A stretch of 64,000 bases of DNA from Sphingobacteriales bacterium (GTDB lineage Bacteria > Bacteroidota > Bacteroidia > Chitinophagales > Chitinophagaceae). Shown here in pieces: positions 8,281 through 16,097 of the stretch. Location: NCBI GenBank assembly GCA_016192105.1, contig JACPUV010000026.1, positions 186,001 to 250,000 on the forward strand, written 5' to 3'. A program made the position numbers and the translations under genes. Numbering within the stretch: the first letter of the stretch is position 1; every line of letters starts with the position of its first letter. Under the pieces are notes generated by a model. The model searched no databases. It was not told where the DNA came from and saw only the letters and a program-made list of their open reading frames with translations.

Positions 8281-9492
8281 ATGAATCTCCACGAATACCA
8301 GGCCAAGGAACTGCTTAAAAAATACCAGGTTCCCGTGCAGGAGGGCTTTGCCTGCAGCACCGTACACGAAACCGAAGAAGCGTATCGCCAGATCAAGAAC
8401 CAGTTTGGCAGCAGCTTTGCCGTTGTAAAAGCCCAGATCCACGCCGGTGGCCGGGGAAAGGGCACTATTAAAGAAACGGGTATGAATGGAGTGAAAGTCG
8501 GCAAGAATATCGACGAGGTCGCGGAAATCGCCAAGAAGATATTGGGCGGCACCCTGGTCACCCTGCAAACCGGTCCGGCCGGTAAAATGGTGAACAAAGT
8601 GCTGGTAGCCCAGGATATGTATTACGACGGGGTGAGCGACCGGAAGGAATTTTATCTCTCCATCCTGCTCGACCGTACCAAAGGACAGAATGTGATCATG
8701 TACAGTACCGAGGGGGGAATGAATATTGAGGAAGTGGCGCATAACACACCCGAAAAGATCTTCAAAGAATGGGTACACCCCTCCGGTGGTCTCCAGGGAT
8801 TCCAGGCAAGAAAAATCGCCTTTAACCTCGGCCTGAGCGGAGAAGCATTCAAGAATTGTGTGAAGTTTGTAACCAATCTTTATGCGGCCTATGTGGGACT
8901 GGATTGTTCCATGCTCGAAATCAACCCGCTGTTCAAGGCGGCTGATAACAAGATTGTGGCGGTTGACTGCAAAATGAACCTCGATGACAATGCCCTGGTC
9001 CGTCATACCGACCTCTCTTCACTCAGGGATGTTACGGAAGAGGATCCCACCGAAGTGGAAGCCGGTCAGTTCAACCTGAACTTTGTAAAACTTGATGGTA
9101 ATGTAGGCTGTATGGTAAATGGTGCCGGGCTGGCGATGGCCACCATGGACATGATCAAGCTCAGTGGCGGAGAACCCGCCAATTTCCTGGATGTGGGAGG
9201 TACCGCCAACGCGCAAACCGTGGAAGCCGGTTTCAAGATCATTTTAAAAGACCCGGCTGTAAAAGCCATCCTCATCAATATTTTCGGTGGTATTGTCCGC
9301 TGCGACCGGGTGGCACAGGGTGTGATCGATGCCTATAAAAACCTGGGCAATATCCATATCCCCATTATCGTGCGTCTCCAGGGCACCAATGCGGTAGAAG
9401 CCAAAAAACTGATCGATGAAAGCGGGCTGCAGGTACAATCGGCCATCCTGCTGAGCGAAGCCGCCGAACTGGTGAAGAAAGCGGTTGCGTAA
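8281..9492 (+). CDS. sucC: Succinyl-CoA ligase (ADP-forming) beta subunit
   Basis: 403-residue beta subunit of succinyl-CoA synthetase (TCA cycle; succinyl-CoA + ADP + Pi to succinate + ATP + CoA), acting with SucD, which is not in this window. [15 protein letters not shown] is the canonical N-terminus and fixes the start; an in-frame extension of 35 codons upstream has no similarity to the family. ATP-grasp features are visible: [17 protein letters not shown] with metal-binding Asn/Asp residues, [11 protein letters not shown] and the C-terminal ligase region [17 protein letters not shown] and [16 protein letters not shown]. Length and motifs are normal. Monocistronic, with a strong terminator after it. 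Confidence 0.98.
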   Translation: MNLHEYQAKELLKKYQVPVQEGFACSTVHETEEAYRQIKNQFGSSFAVVKAQIHAGGRGKGTIKETGMNGVKVGKNIDEVAEIAKKILGGTLVTLQTGPAGKMVNKVLVAQDMYYDGVSDRKEFYLSILLDRTKGQNVIMYSTEGGMNIEEVAHNTPEKIFKEWVHPSGGLQGFQARKIAFNLGLSGEAFKNCVKFVTNLYAAYVGLDCSMLEINPLFKAADNKIVAVDCKMNLDDNALVRHTDLSSLRDVTEEDPTEVEAGQFNLNFVKLDGNVGCMVNGAGLAMATMDMIKLSGGEPANFLDVGGTANAQTVEAGFKIILKDPAVKAILINIFGGIVRCDRVAQGVIDAYKNLGNIHIPIIVRLQGTNAVEAKKLIDESGLQVQSAILLSEAAELVKKAVA

Positions 9493-9519
9493 AAACGATA
9501 TACAAAAATTATACGTAAT

Positions 9520-9556
9520 AAGTCCCGCGGTTATTCCAGCGGGACTTATTTATTTA
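9520..9556 (+). terminator. Rho-independent terminator after sucC
   Basis: Perfect stem AAGTCCCGC / GCGGGACTT with a 10-nt loop, followed by ATTTATTTAT. Confidence 0.85.
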
Positions 9557-9650
9557 TAGTCTAACCTACACCCTGCAAAATATCCTGCACCTACAAAGGT
9601 ATTTTTTACCAGCTCAGATTCTAATACCTCAGATTCCATAGCTTTATTGT

Positions 9651-10133
9651 ATGACTATTTCTATTCGCCCCATACAGCCTGCTGACAATTCCATCATCGC
9701 AAAGATTATCCGGGATACGCTTACCGAATTCGGCGCCAATCATCCCGGCACCGTTTACTATGACCCGACAACAGATGCCTTGTATGAATTATTCCAAGAA
9801 GCAAAATCCGTGTACAATATTGCGGAGGTCAACGGAAAGATCGTGGGCGGCGGCGGGATTTACCCCACAAAGGGTTTACCCGACGATACTTGTGAACTGG
9901 TTAAAATGTACCTGCTGCCCGAAGCCCGCGGTACCGGGCTGGGTACGCAACTGATCACCCGCTGCCTGGAACAGGCCAGGTCCAACGGTTTCAACAAGAT
10001 CTATCTCGAAACGATGAATGAACTGAAAGCCGCATTAAAAGTATATGCCCGTATGGGATTTACCTACCTGGACGCTCCCCTGGGAAACAGTGGTCATTTC
10101 GGTTGCCCCTTATGGATGCTCCGGGAACTATGA
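9651..10133 (+). CDS. GNAT family N-acetyltransferase
   Basis: 160-residue acetyl-CoA-dependent N-acyltransferase. The GNAT fold is clear: strand 1 SIRPIQPADN, the strand 4 core CELVKMYLLPEARGTGLGTQL with the acetyl-CoA pyrophosphate loop RGTGLG at residues 93-98, and KIYLETMNELKAALKVYARMGF for motif B. The substrate is unknown; the LVKMYLLPEARG form is common in uncharacterised Bacteroidota acetyltransferases. A degenerate promoter box TAGCTTTA sits 4 nt before the ATG. Stands alone between sucC and a minus-strand beta-barrel gene. Confidence 0.9.
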   Translation: MTISIRPIQPADNSIIAKIIRDTLTEFGANHPGTVYYDPTTDALYELFQEAKSVYNIAEVNGKIVGGGGIYPTKGLPDDTCELVKMYLLPEARGTGLGTQLITRCLEQARSNGFNKIYLETMNELKAALKVYARMGFTYLDAPLGNSGHFGCPLWMLREL

Positions 10134-10207
10134 CCGCACAAAAAAGGGGTCGCCTGCTTCAACACTGCAAAACCCCAAGGACCGGTCGGTATCCATACCG
10201 GGAAAAA

Positions 10208-10750
10208 TTACTTACTTCCCACCTGGCCTTTCAGCAAATAAACCTGGAAGCCCACATTGAAAGCGAAGCCTCCGCTACCGGAAAAATCTTTTAACTTGGT
10301 ATGATCATAGCCCAGCAACGCATCAACAGATACATTCTTGCTGATAAAGAAAGCAGCTCCGCCGCCAACAAAATAATTAAGCCCTGATAAGGTGGTGGAT
10401 CCCAGGTTGTTTTTATACTTCTGGCTGGTAAAATTTATCGCCCCGTGCACCAGCGGACGAACCGCCTGAGTCTCTGTTGTAAAATAATACCGCGCAAAAG
10501 GCCCCACCCCGAAAAACGTATTTTTGGTGTTTCCCACTTTCGAATAGGACAGGGAAAAATTACCACCAACGGCCAGGTTGTCAACAACAAAAACACCGGC
10601 ATTGGGCGTAAAGGAAATAGCCGTATTATTATCGGTTGTATTCAACCGAAACTGGCCACCCAGCATCCAGTCATTTTTTGAAGTTTGTGCATTGGCGTTA
10701 GTCACCCCGGCCAGTACGGCCAGTCCGAATAAAAATTTTTTCATGCTCAT
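10208..10750 (-). CDS. Outer-membrane beta-barrel protein (OmpA/OmpX-like porin family)
   Basis: About 180-residue outer-membrane protein. Signal peptide MSMKKFLFGLAVLAGVTNANAQ; an alternative start two codons later (MKKFLF) is equally possible, while a longer upstream reading lacks a signal peptide and overlaps the sprT-like gene. The mature part alternates Gly-rich strands (NWMLGGQFRLNT-like, AVGGNFSLSYSKVG, FFGVGPFARYYF, NYFVGGGAAFFISKNVSVDALLGY) and ends in an aromatic-rich last strand, FNVGFQVYLL, the BAM recognition type. An eight-stranded small barrel is likely. A TATTTTTG box lies 26 nt before the start. No specific substrate can be assigned. Confidence 0.85.
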   Translation of the reverse strand: MSMKKFLFGLAVLAGVTNANAQTSKNDWMLGGQFRLNTTDNNTAISFTPNAGVFVVDNLAVGGNFSLSYSKVGNTKNTFFGVGPFARYYFTTETQAVRPLVHGAINFTSQKYKNNLGSTTLSGLNYFVGGGAAFFISKNVSVDALLGYDHTKLKDFSGSGGFAFNVGFQVYLLKGQVGSK

Positions 10751-10776
10751 GGTTTGATTGAAAATTTGGTACCCGG

Positions 10777-10784
10777 CAAAAATA
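10777..10784 (-). promoter_or_regulatory. -7 box TATTTTTG for the beta-barrel gene
   Basis: Exact TAnnTTTG match on the minus strand, 26 nt upstream of the chosen ATG, inside the 3' end region of the sprT-like operon. Confidence 0.45.
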
Positions 10785-10823
10785 AACAATCCCGCATTAA
10801 TTGAACTGAATGAATCAAACCCA

Positions 10824-11450
10824 TCAGCCTGCCGGAATGAGTTCAATTTCATAGACCGGGCTGAACAGGTAGGCCCTGCCGGTTTTCACTTCGGTGCATT
10901 TGTACCGTTTCCGCAGCTGCTCCCCTTTTTTGAATACCCGGCCGTCCCGTGTCCGGAACAAGCTCCCGGCCGGCAATTCCTCCACAAAATGATGATGGCT
11001 CTTTGGCAGATCGTACCTCCTCAGCACCCGCAACAACCCCTCTTCGGCACAACTGCTCGCCGCCGGGTTCTTCAGTGAAGCCGATAATTCCAATTCAATA
11101 TCGGCCGGGAATACCCCGTTCTGTACAAACTGCTGCAATAACAATCCGAATATATTTTTCCATTCCCGTCCGTGGGCGGCCACCTTATTGCCATGCTGCT
11201 CAAAGGTTAACAGGTGGGCAATTTCATGCAGTAAGGTAACCAGGAACGCATAGGGGTTCAGGTTACCGTTAACACTGATGCGGTGGTTGTGATGATGGGT
11301 ACGGTGCCGGTAGTCGCCCAATATGCTCTTCCGTTCCCGGGCAATCGTCAGGTGAACTTTGTATTCATGCAGGTATCGCAGCACCGCCTCCCCCGTACCC
11401 GCGGGGATAAACTGCTCAAGATGACTGACCGGGACTTCTTTCTTAGCCAT
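10824..11450 (-). CDS. SprT-like zinc metalloprotease domain protein
   Basis: 208-residue SprT-like protein, the family related to the SPRTN/Wss1 proteases that degrade DNA-protein crosslinks. HEIAH at residues 75-79 provides the two zinc-binding histidines and catalytic Glu, and H93 in AAHGREWKNIF is the third ligand. The C-terminal part (RYKCTEVKTGRAYLF) resembles the zinc-ribbon-like end of these proteins but lacks a full set of cysteines. Start overlaps the preceding stop by 8 nt (ATGGCTAA), so translation is probably coupled. It is the last gene of the bactofilin-AtpZ operon, an unexpected partner. Substrate not established in bacteria of this group. Confidence 0.88.
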   Translation of the reverse strand: MAKKEVPVSHLEQFIPAGTGEAVLRYLHEYKVHLTIARERKSILGDYRHRTHHHNHRISVNGNLNPYAFLVTLLHEIAHLLTFEQHGNKVAAHGREWKNIFGLLLQQFVQNGVFPADIELELSASLKNPAASSCAEEGLLRVLRRYDLPKSHHHFVEELPAGSLFRTRDGRVFKKGEQLRKRYKCTEVKTGRAYLFSPVYEIELIPAG

Positions 11451-11844
11451 TCTTTTTTTGCTTCAGCAACTGGAGCAGGGCTTTGATTTCAACGGCCGTG
11501 TAAATAATATACAAGGCCCCGCAAACGAGCAGGGCCGGTTTATTCACGTTTTGTTTCGCTGCCATGATATAGGCAAAGGCTGCAATGGCGATCAGGAAAA
11601 ACTTGATCATAAAACTGCCATACATGGCCCGTACAAAGGCCTGCGGGTTGGCCGAATTCAGCGAACGGAAAGTAATCTGGTAGGCCACCAGGCTGACCAG
11701 GAAAAGGAGCAGGTTACCGATGACCAGAACTTCTGTATGGATTCCCTGCCTGGCCATCCATCCTTTGCCTGTAAGGCCCATCGCATTAATTAATATGAAC
11801 ACAAAAAATAAAGGCCGTATGGGCTGCAGTGCGGTTTTATTCAT
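11443..11844 (-). CDS. Small integral membrane protein following atpZ
   Basis: 133-residue protein with about four hydrophobic helices (PLFFVFILINAMGL, VLVIGNLLLFLVSLVAY, SFMIKFFLIAIAAFAYIMA, ALLVCGALYIIYTAVEI) and a basic C-terminal tail. In Bacteroidota a protein of this size and topology usually lies between AtpZ and the F0 subunit a gene, where it resembles AtpI-type assembly factors; the name is not certain. The chosen ATG overlaps the AtpZ stop by 8 nt (ATGAATAA); a longer reading frame upstream is only the shadow of AtpZ. It may assist rotor-ring assembly or Mg2+ handling, by context only. No F0F1 genes follow here. Confidence 0.7.
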   Translation of the reverse strand: MNKTALQPIRPLFFVFILINAMGLTGKGWMARQGIHTEVLVIGNLLLFLVSLVAYQITFRSLNSANPQAFVRAMYGSFMIKFFLIAIAAFAYIMAAKQNVNKPALLVCGALYIIYTAVEIKALLQLLKQKKNG

Positions 11845-12070
11845 CTTTCCGGGTCCTGCTTGTTTCACGGAAAACTTTGTAAAAGAGTGCCGACAGGACG
11901 AGCAAAGGTAATACACAGGCCAGCAACGGAAAGGTATGCAGCCATTTATCCAGTTTGATCCCGGCAAAAACAGCAATCCCGATGGCCGCCAGCAACTGGG
12001 TACCCATCCCCGCATAGCGCAGCAGGTCCCTGTTATTATTATTGCGCGGCAACGGAATCCGGTTGTTCAT
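11837..12070 (-). CDS. AtpZ/AtpI family protein (F0F1-associated small membrane protein)
   Basis: 77-residue protein with two hydrophobic helices (about 19-39 and 46-66) and the family pattern RYAGMGTQLLAAIGIAVFAG...KLDKWL. AtpZ/AtpI proteins are normally encoded at the head of the F0F1 ATP synthase operon and have been linked to c-ring assembly and divalent cation transport. Here the gene overlaps the 3' end of the bactofilin gene by 32 nt and is followed by another small membrane protein, then by an SprT-like protease gene rather than atpB. Confidence 0.85.
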   Translation of the reverse strand: MNNRIPLPRNNNNRDLLRYAGMGTQLLAAIGIAVFAGIKLDKWLHTFPLLACVLPLLVLSALFYKVFRETSRTRKDE

Positions 12071-12479
12071 TGTTGTTCATCTCCACAATATTGGCTCCCA
12101 TATGGCACTGGCCGTTGAAAGTGGCCGAAGGCTCTACCTGTAATTTCCCCGCATAGAGATTCCCGGATACGAGGCATTCTCCCTTTAACTGGAGTAGTTC
12201 CCTGGCCCGGATATTCCCGTTTACTTTCCCGGTAATATCGGCATTATTGCCGGTAATATCTCCCTCCACTACCCCGCTGCTCCCCACGATGATTTTGGCG
12301 CCGCTTTTAATATTCCCGATAACGGTGCCGTCAATACGGAGATCGCTGTTGCTGCTGATATCGCCTTTCAGGACGGTACCGGCGCTGATCAGGGTAGCGC
12401 CCCCGCCATTCCCATTGGTTACAGGTAGTTGCATGTTGGATTTGTTTTTTTTGTTGAACATTGGTTTATCATTAGTCAT
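12039..12479 (-). CDS. Bactofilin (polymer-forming cytoskeletal protein)
   Basis: 146-residue bactofilin: a short basic N-terminus (MFNKKNKS), then a right-handed beta-helix core with repeating hydrophobic triplets (LISAGTVLKGDISSNSDLRIDGTVIGNI, IIVGSSGVVEGDI, ADITGKVNGNIRA, LQLKGECLVSGNLYAGKLQVEPSATF shown here only as the type of repeat). Bactofilins self-assemble into filaments at the membrane and organise cell-wall enzymes. The start at MTNDKP overlaps the previous stop by 8 nt (ATGACTAA); an internal MFNKK start 18 nt later is also possible. Upstream neighbour is a membrane scaffold related to bactofilin-linked M23 peptidases, in keeping with a morphogenesis role. Confidence 0.9.
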   Translation of the reverse strand: MTNDKPMFNKKNKSNMQLPVTNGNGGGATLISAGTVLKGDISSNSDLRIDGTVIGNIKSGAKIIVGSSGVVEGDITGNNADITGKVNGNIRARELLQLKGECLVSGNLYAGKLQVEPSATFNGQCHMGANIVEMNNNEQPDSVAAQ

Positions 12480-12870
12480 TAGAAATCTCCGGCCGGGGCA
12501 CCACGATGGCCGTAGTGTCCAGTTTCGCAGTTTCCGCGCTGCCAAGGGCTTTTTTTAAACCCAGGATATACTGGGTCTTGTAAGCATCCTGTCTTTCAAC
12601 GGAATCCACCCGGTACTGGAGCCGTTTTAACTCCATAACTGATTTATAATCATTACTTGTACCAGGAATATAGTACTTCAAAGGTGTAAAAACGATGAGG
12701 GCGACTGTAAGTCCCGTGAGTACAACAAATATTGTGCTCAACATGATATAAACGCTTAAGCGGGATAATTTAAATGTTACCACTTCCTCGTAGGTATCAT
12801 CGTTCATCACAACGAGACGGTATCGGTTTCTCAGCCTTTGCAGCGTGGAGCCGGCTTCTAATTTGGCCAT
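12472..12870 (-). CDS. Membrane-anchored protein resembling the N-terminus of bactofilin-associated M23 peptidases, peptidase domain absent
   Basis: 132 residues. The N-terminal pattern RLRNRYRLVVMNDDTYEEVVTFKLSRLSVYI, one transmembrane helix (about 38-60) and FTPLKYYIPG are the hallmarks of the cytoplasmic/TM leader of the M23 (LytM) peptidase normally encoded beside bactofilin in Bacteroidota. Here the protein stops after a predicted coiled coil (KSVMELKRLQYRVDSVERQD) and a short tail; the expected peptidase domain of about 150 residues with HxH zinc ligands is missing, and the stop codon overlaps the bactofilin start, so nothing follows in frame. It probably serves as a membrane adaptor for bactofilin. 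Similarity is from memory of the family. Confidence 0.7.
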   Translation of the reverse strand: MAKLEAGSTLQRLRNRYRLVVMNDDTYEEVVTFKLSRLSVYIMLSTIFVVLTGLTVALIVFTPLKYYIPGTSNDYKSVMELKRLQYRVDSVERQDAYKTQYILGLKKALGSAETAKLDTTAIVVPRPEISND

Positions 12871-13001
12871 AAAAGGATTTTTGGATTCTAAAGATAGCGA
12901 ACCAGGGTGCTTTTGCCTGTAAAACCCGCTAAAATAATTTGGGTATTTTTATACTAAATTATTTGAATTTCAGTTATTAAGACTTTAGATTGCGCCGGCA
13001 A

Positions 13002-15944
13002 ATGCGATTCAACCGACATACCATTTTTGCGCTTTTCACTCTTCTCCTTTTACAGGCCGGCCTGCCCGCTTTCAGCCAGCTGGGATTTGACCTGAATATT
13101 AAAAAACCCAAGGAATACGAGGAAAGGGTCCTGCGCTCCGAAAAATCGGGCGAAAAAAAATTTACCCTGCCCCGCCGTTTTGTACAGAACACGGTTACCC
13201 ATTACAACTATGCCTTTAATGCCAACAATAAACTGAACGAGGTATTGGAAAGGGCCAAGACCGCATTTAAGGATGATTACTCAAAACTCCTGCCATTTTA
13301 TAATTTCTCGCTTGATGTAACCGCCCAGGATTCCATTCAGCTGGATTCCATCTCGTATAAAGCCTCGTCGGGTATTGCGCTGCATGATTTACGTAACGAC
13401 TGGGTGGACAACCTTTACCTGCTCTGGGGAGCGGCTTACTACCTGCAAAAGGATTTTGATTCTGCCTACCAGATGTTCCAGTTTATCAATTATGCCTTTG
13501 CCCCGAAAGAAAAAGACGGGTATTACAAAGCGATCGGGAGTGCCCGGGATGGAAACTCCGCCCTGAGTATTGCCACAAAGGAAAAAGGCGGACTGGTCCG
13601 GAAATTCTTTTCACAATCACCCAGCCGCAATGATGCCTTTATCTGGCAGATCCGCAATTACCTGGCCCAGGACCAGTTTGCAGAAGCTTCCAGCCTGATC
13701 GTTACCCTGCGCAACGACCCGGCTTTTCCGGCGCGCTTACAAAATGACCTGCATGAGGTACAGGCTTATTCCTTTTATAAACAAGCTATCTGGGACAGTG
13801 CCGCTGCTCACCTTGTGGAAGCACTGAGCAATGCCGGAAACCAGCAGGAAAGAGCCCGCTGGGAATACCTCGCCGGGCAATTGTATGAAAAGGCCGGGAA
13901 CTATAAAGAAGCCAGGAGGAACTATGACCGGGCGATCAGCCGCACCACGGACCTGGTAATGGAAATCTATGCCCGGCTTTCCACCATCCGGACCAACAAG
14001 GATGAAGGCGCTGCAGATATTGACAAAAATGTAGCCGAGCTGGTAAAAATGGCCAAAAGGGATAAATATGCCGACTACCAGGATATTATTTATTATATGG
14101 CCGCCCAGATGGAACTCGAAGGGAATAAAGTGGAATCGGCCATGTCCCTTTTATTGAAAAGCACACTGGCCCCGAATAACAATCCCGGCCAGAAGAACAA
14201 GGCCTTTTTGCAACTCGCCGAACTTTCCTTTGCAAGAAAAGAATATAAACAGGCTCACCGGTTTTATGACAGCCTGCAACTGGATGATCCCGGTGTTCCG
14301 GATCCGGACAAGATCGGGGAGATCAAAAAATCTCTCCAGGTTATTGTGGACAATATGGCTGTTATTGAAAGACAGGACAGCCTGCAGCGGATTGCTGCTC
14401 TCCCCGAAGATGAGCGCCGTGATTTTGTAAAAAAACTCGTCCGGCAATTGCGCAGGCAACAGGGCCTGAAGGACGAACAACCTACCGGGGCGGGTACGGG
14501 TCTGCCGGGGATCAATAATCCCCCGCCGGTCACCCTGTTTCCGGCCGGTGATAGCAAAGGAGAATGGTATTTCTATAATGCCGGCTCCCGCACCCGTGGA
14601 CAAGCTGAATTTAAAGCCAAATGGGGCAATCGTCCCAATGCAGATAACTGGAGACGCAGTGCCGCCCTGCTGAATAACCGGATGAACGTACAGGGTGATC
14701 CTTCCGGGGGAGATACTCCCGGCTCCGGTGATGCAACCGGGAATAACGGTATCAGTTTTGATGACCTGTACGGCCGTCTTCCGCTGACCGAAGCACAACG
14801 GCAGCAATCGGATGATTCCATACAGTCTGCCTTCTTTGCGCTGGGTAAAGCCTATATACAGGGGATAGAAGACTGCAGTGCCGGCACCAGTACCCTGGAA
14901 CTGTTGCGCAGCCGGTTCCCGGCCTTTATGCCGATGGATGAGTTGCTGTTTAACTTATACTATTGTTACCATAAAAACGGGGAAACAGATAAAGCCGCCG
15001 CCATTAAAAAATTAATGGGTGAACAATTTGCGGCCAGTAACCTCACTACCATTGTAACGACAGGTAAAAATCCGGCGGATGCCGCAGGGAACCACTCGGC
15101 CACCCAGACCTATGAAAAGATCTATGATCTTTTTATTGAAGGAAATTTTACCGAAGCCATCGCTCAAAAGAAAATAGCCGACAGTCTTTACGGTGATAAT
15201 TTCTGGACGCCGCAACTACTTTATATTGAAGCCGTATATTATATTAAGCAACGGGAGGATGACAACGCGAAGAATAACCTGAACCTGATCATCGATAAAT
15301 TTTCCAAAACACCGCTTGCAGAAAAAGCGGCCGGGCTGCTGGATGTACTGGGAAGACGCGCACAAATAGAGGAAGAACTGAAGAACCTGGTAGTTACCCG
15401 TTACACTGATTCAGCAGGCAGCCAGCCGGTAACCGTTGTACCGGTTAAACCCGTTTCCAAACCGGATACCGTGACAGTCAAACAACCGGTGGTGACGGCC
15501 CCTCCTCCCAAAACGGTTAAGGATACGGTGAAAACTGTACCTGTCATCCCTGTCGCCACTCCTTATGCATTCAACGCAACCGACAAATACTATGTGGTGC
15601 TGGTGCTGAATAAAGTGGACCCTGTTTTCTCCAGCGAAGCAAAGAATGCGTTCTTCCGGTACAACCGGGAAACATATTATAACAAAACCTACACAGCCGA
15701 CCTGTTCCAGCTGGATGAAGAGAATCGTTTGCTGCTGTTGTCCTTTTTCAATGATGCGCAGGATGCGGTGACCTATGTGGAAAAAACAAAACCAAAAACC
15801 GCCACCGAGATCATACCCTGGTTAAAAGGGGGTAAATATTATTTTTCCATTATTACCGAAACCAACCTGCAACTGCTCAAAAACAGCAGGGACCTGGAAG
15901 GCTATAAACGTTTCCTGGAACAAAACCTCCCGGGCAAATTCTGA
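13002..15944 (+). CDS. porW: T9SS component PorW/SprE-like tetratricopeptide protein
   Basis: 980-residue periplasmic TPR protein of the PorW/SprE family, needed for T9SS secretion and gliding in Bacteroidota; it links the outer-membrane translocon to the motor-side subunits. The family N-terminus after the signal peptide is clear (PRRFVQNTVTHYNYAFNANNKLNEV), followed by LLPFYNFSLD, LRNDWVDNLYLLWGAAYY and NYAFAPKEKDGYYKAIGS, TPR helices to about residue 450, and WYFYNAGSRTRGQAEF. A Pro/Val/Thr-rich linker (about 805-850) precedes a C-terminal globular domain starting NATDKYYVVLVLNK. The ATG at MRFNRH is preferred to a TTG four codons upstream. Unlike typical SprE, the signal peptide (LPAFSQLG) has no lipobox Cys. 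Confidence 0.9.
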   Translation: MRFNRHTIFALFTLLLLQAGLPAFSQLGFDLNIKKPKEYEERVLRSEKSGEKKFTLPRRFVQNTVTHYNYAFNANNKLNEVLERAKTAFKDDYSKLLPFYNFSLDVTAQDSIQLDSISYKASSGIALHDLRNDWVDNLYLLWGAAYYLQKDFDSAYQMFQFINYAFAPKEKDGYYKAIGSARDGNSALSIATKEKGGLVRKFFSQSPSRNDAFIWQIRNYLAQDQFAEASSLIVTLRNDPAFPARLQNDLHEVQAYSFYKQAIWDSAAAHLVEALSNAGNQQERARWEYLAGQLYEKAGNYKEARRNYDRAISRTTDLVMEIYARLSTIRTNKDEGAADIDKNVAELVKMAKRDKYADYQDIIYYMAAQMELEGNKVESAMSLLLKSTLAPNNNPGQKNKAFLQLAELSFARKEYKQAHRFYDSLQLDDPGVPDPDKIGEIKKSLQVIVDNMAVIERQDSLQRIAALPEDERRDFVKKLVRQLRRQQGLKDEQPTGAGTGLPGINNPPPVTLFPAGDSKGEWYFYNAGSRTRGQAEFKAKWGNRPNADNWRRSAALLNNRMNVQGDPSGGDTPGSGDATGNNGISFDDLYGRLPLTEAQRQQSDDSIQSAFFALGKAYIQGIEDCSAGTSTLELLRSRFPAFMPMDELLFNLYYCYHKNGETDKAAAIKKLMGEQFAASNLTTIVTTGKNPADAAGNHSATQTYEKIYDLFIEGNFTEAIAQKKIADSLYGDNFWTPQLLYIEAVYYIKQREDDNAKNNLNLIIDKFSKTPLAEKAAGLLDVLGRRAQIEEELKNLVVTRYTDSAGSQPVTVVPVKPVSKPDTVTVKQPVVTAPPPKTVKDTVKTVPVIPVATPYAFNATDKYYVVLVLNKVDPVFSSEAKNAFFRYNRETYYNKTYTADLFQLDEENRLLLLSFFNDAQDAVTYVEKTKPKTATEIIPWLKGGKYYFSIITETNLQLLKNSRDLEGYKRFLEQNLPGKF

Positions 15945-16097
15945 GACGGTTCCGTCCGGGCAGGGGGAAATTCCCCTGGAAAATCACTTTCGCAAAAATT
16001 TAAATCCCCGGATGGCTCGTCCGCCGGGTATTTTCTTATTTTCGGTTCTCAATTTCAAATAGTTGCCTCGTTCTAACCACAACCCTTCATTTATCAT

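Noticed and set aside
8167..9006. 279-codon open frame on the minus strand across sucC
   Set aside because: Antisense shadow of a highly conserved coding gene; composition is dictated by the plus-strand codons.
15961..15979. Palindrome CAGGGG-N6-CCCCTG after porW as a terminator
   Set aside because: Stem present but no T-tract follows on either strand; not counted.
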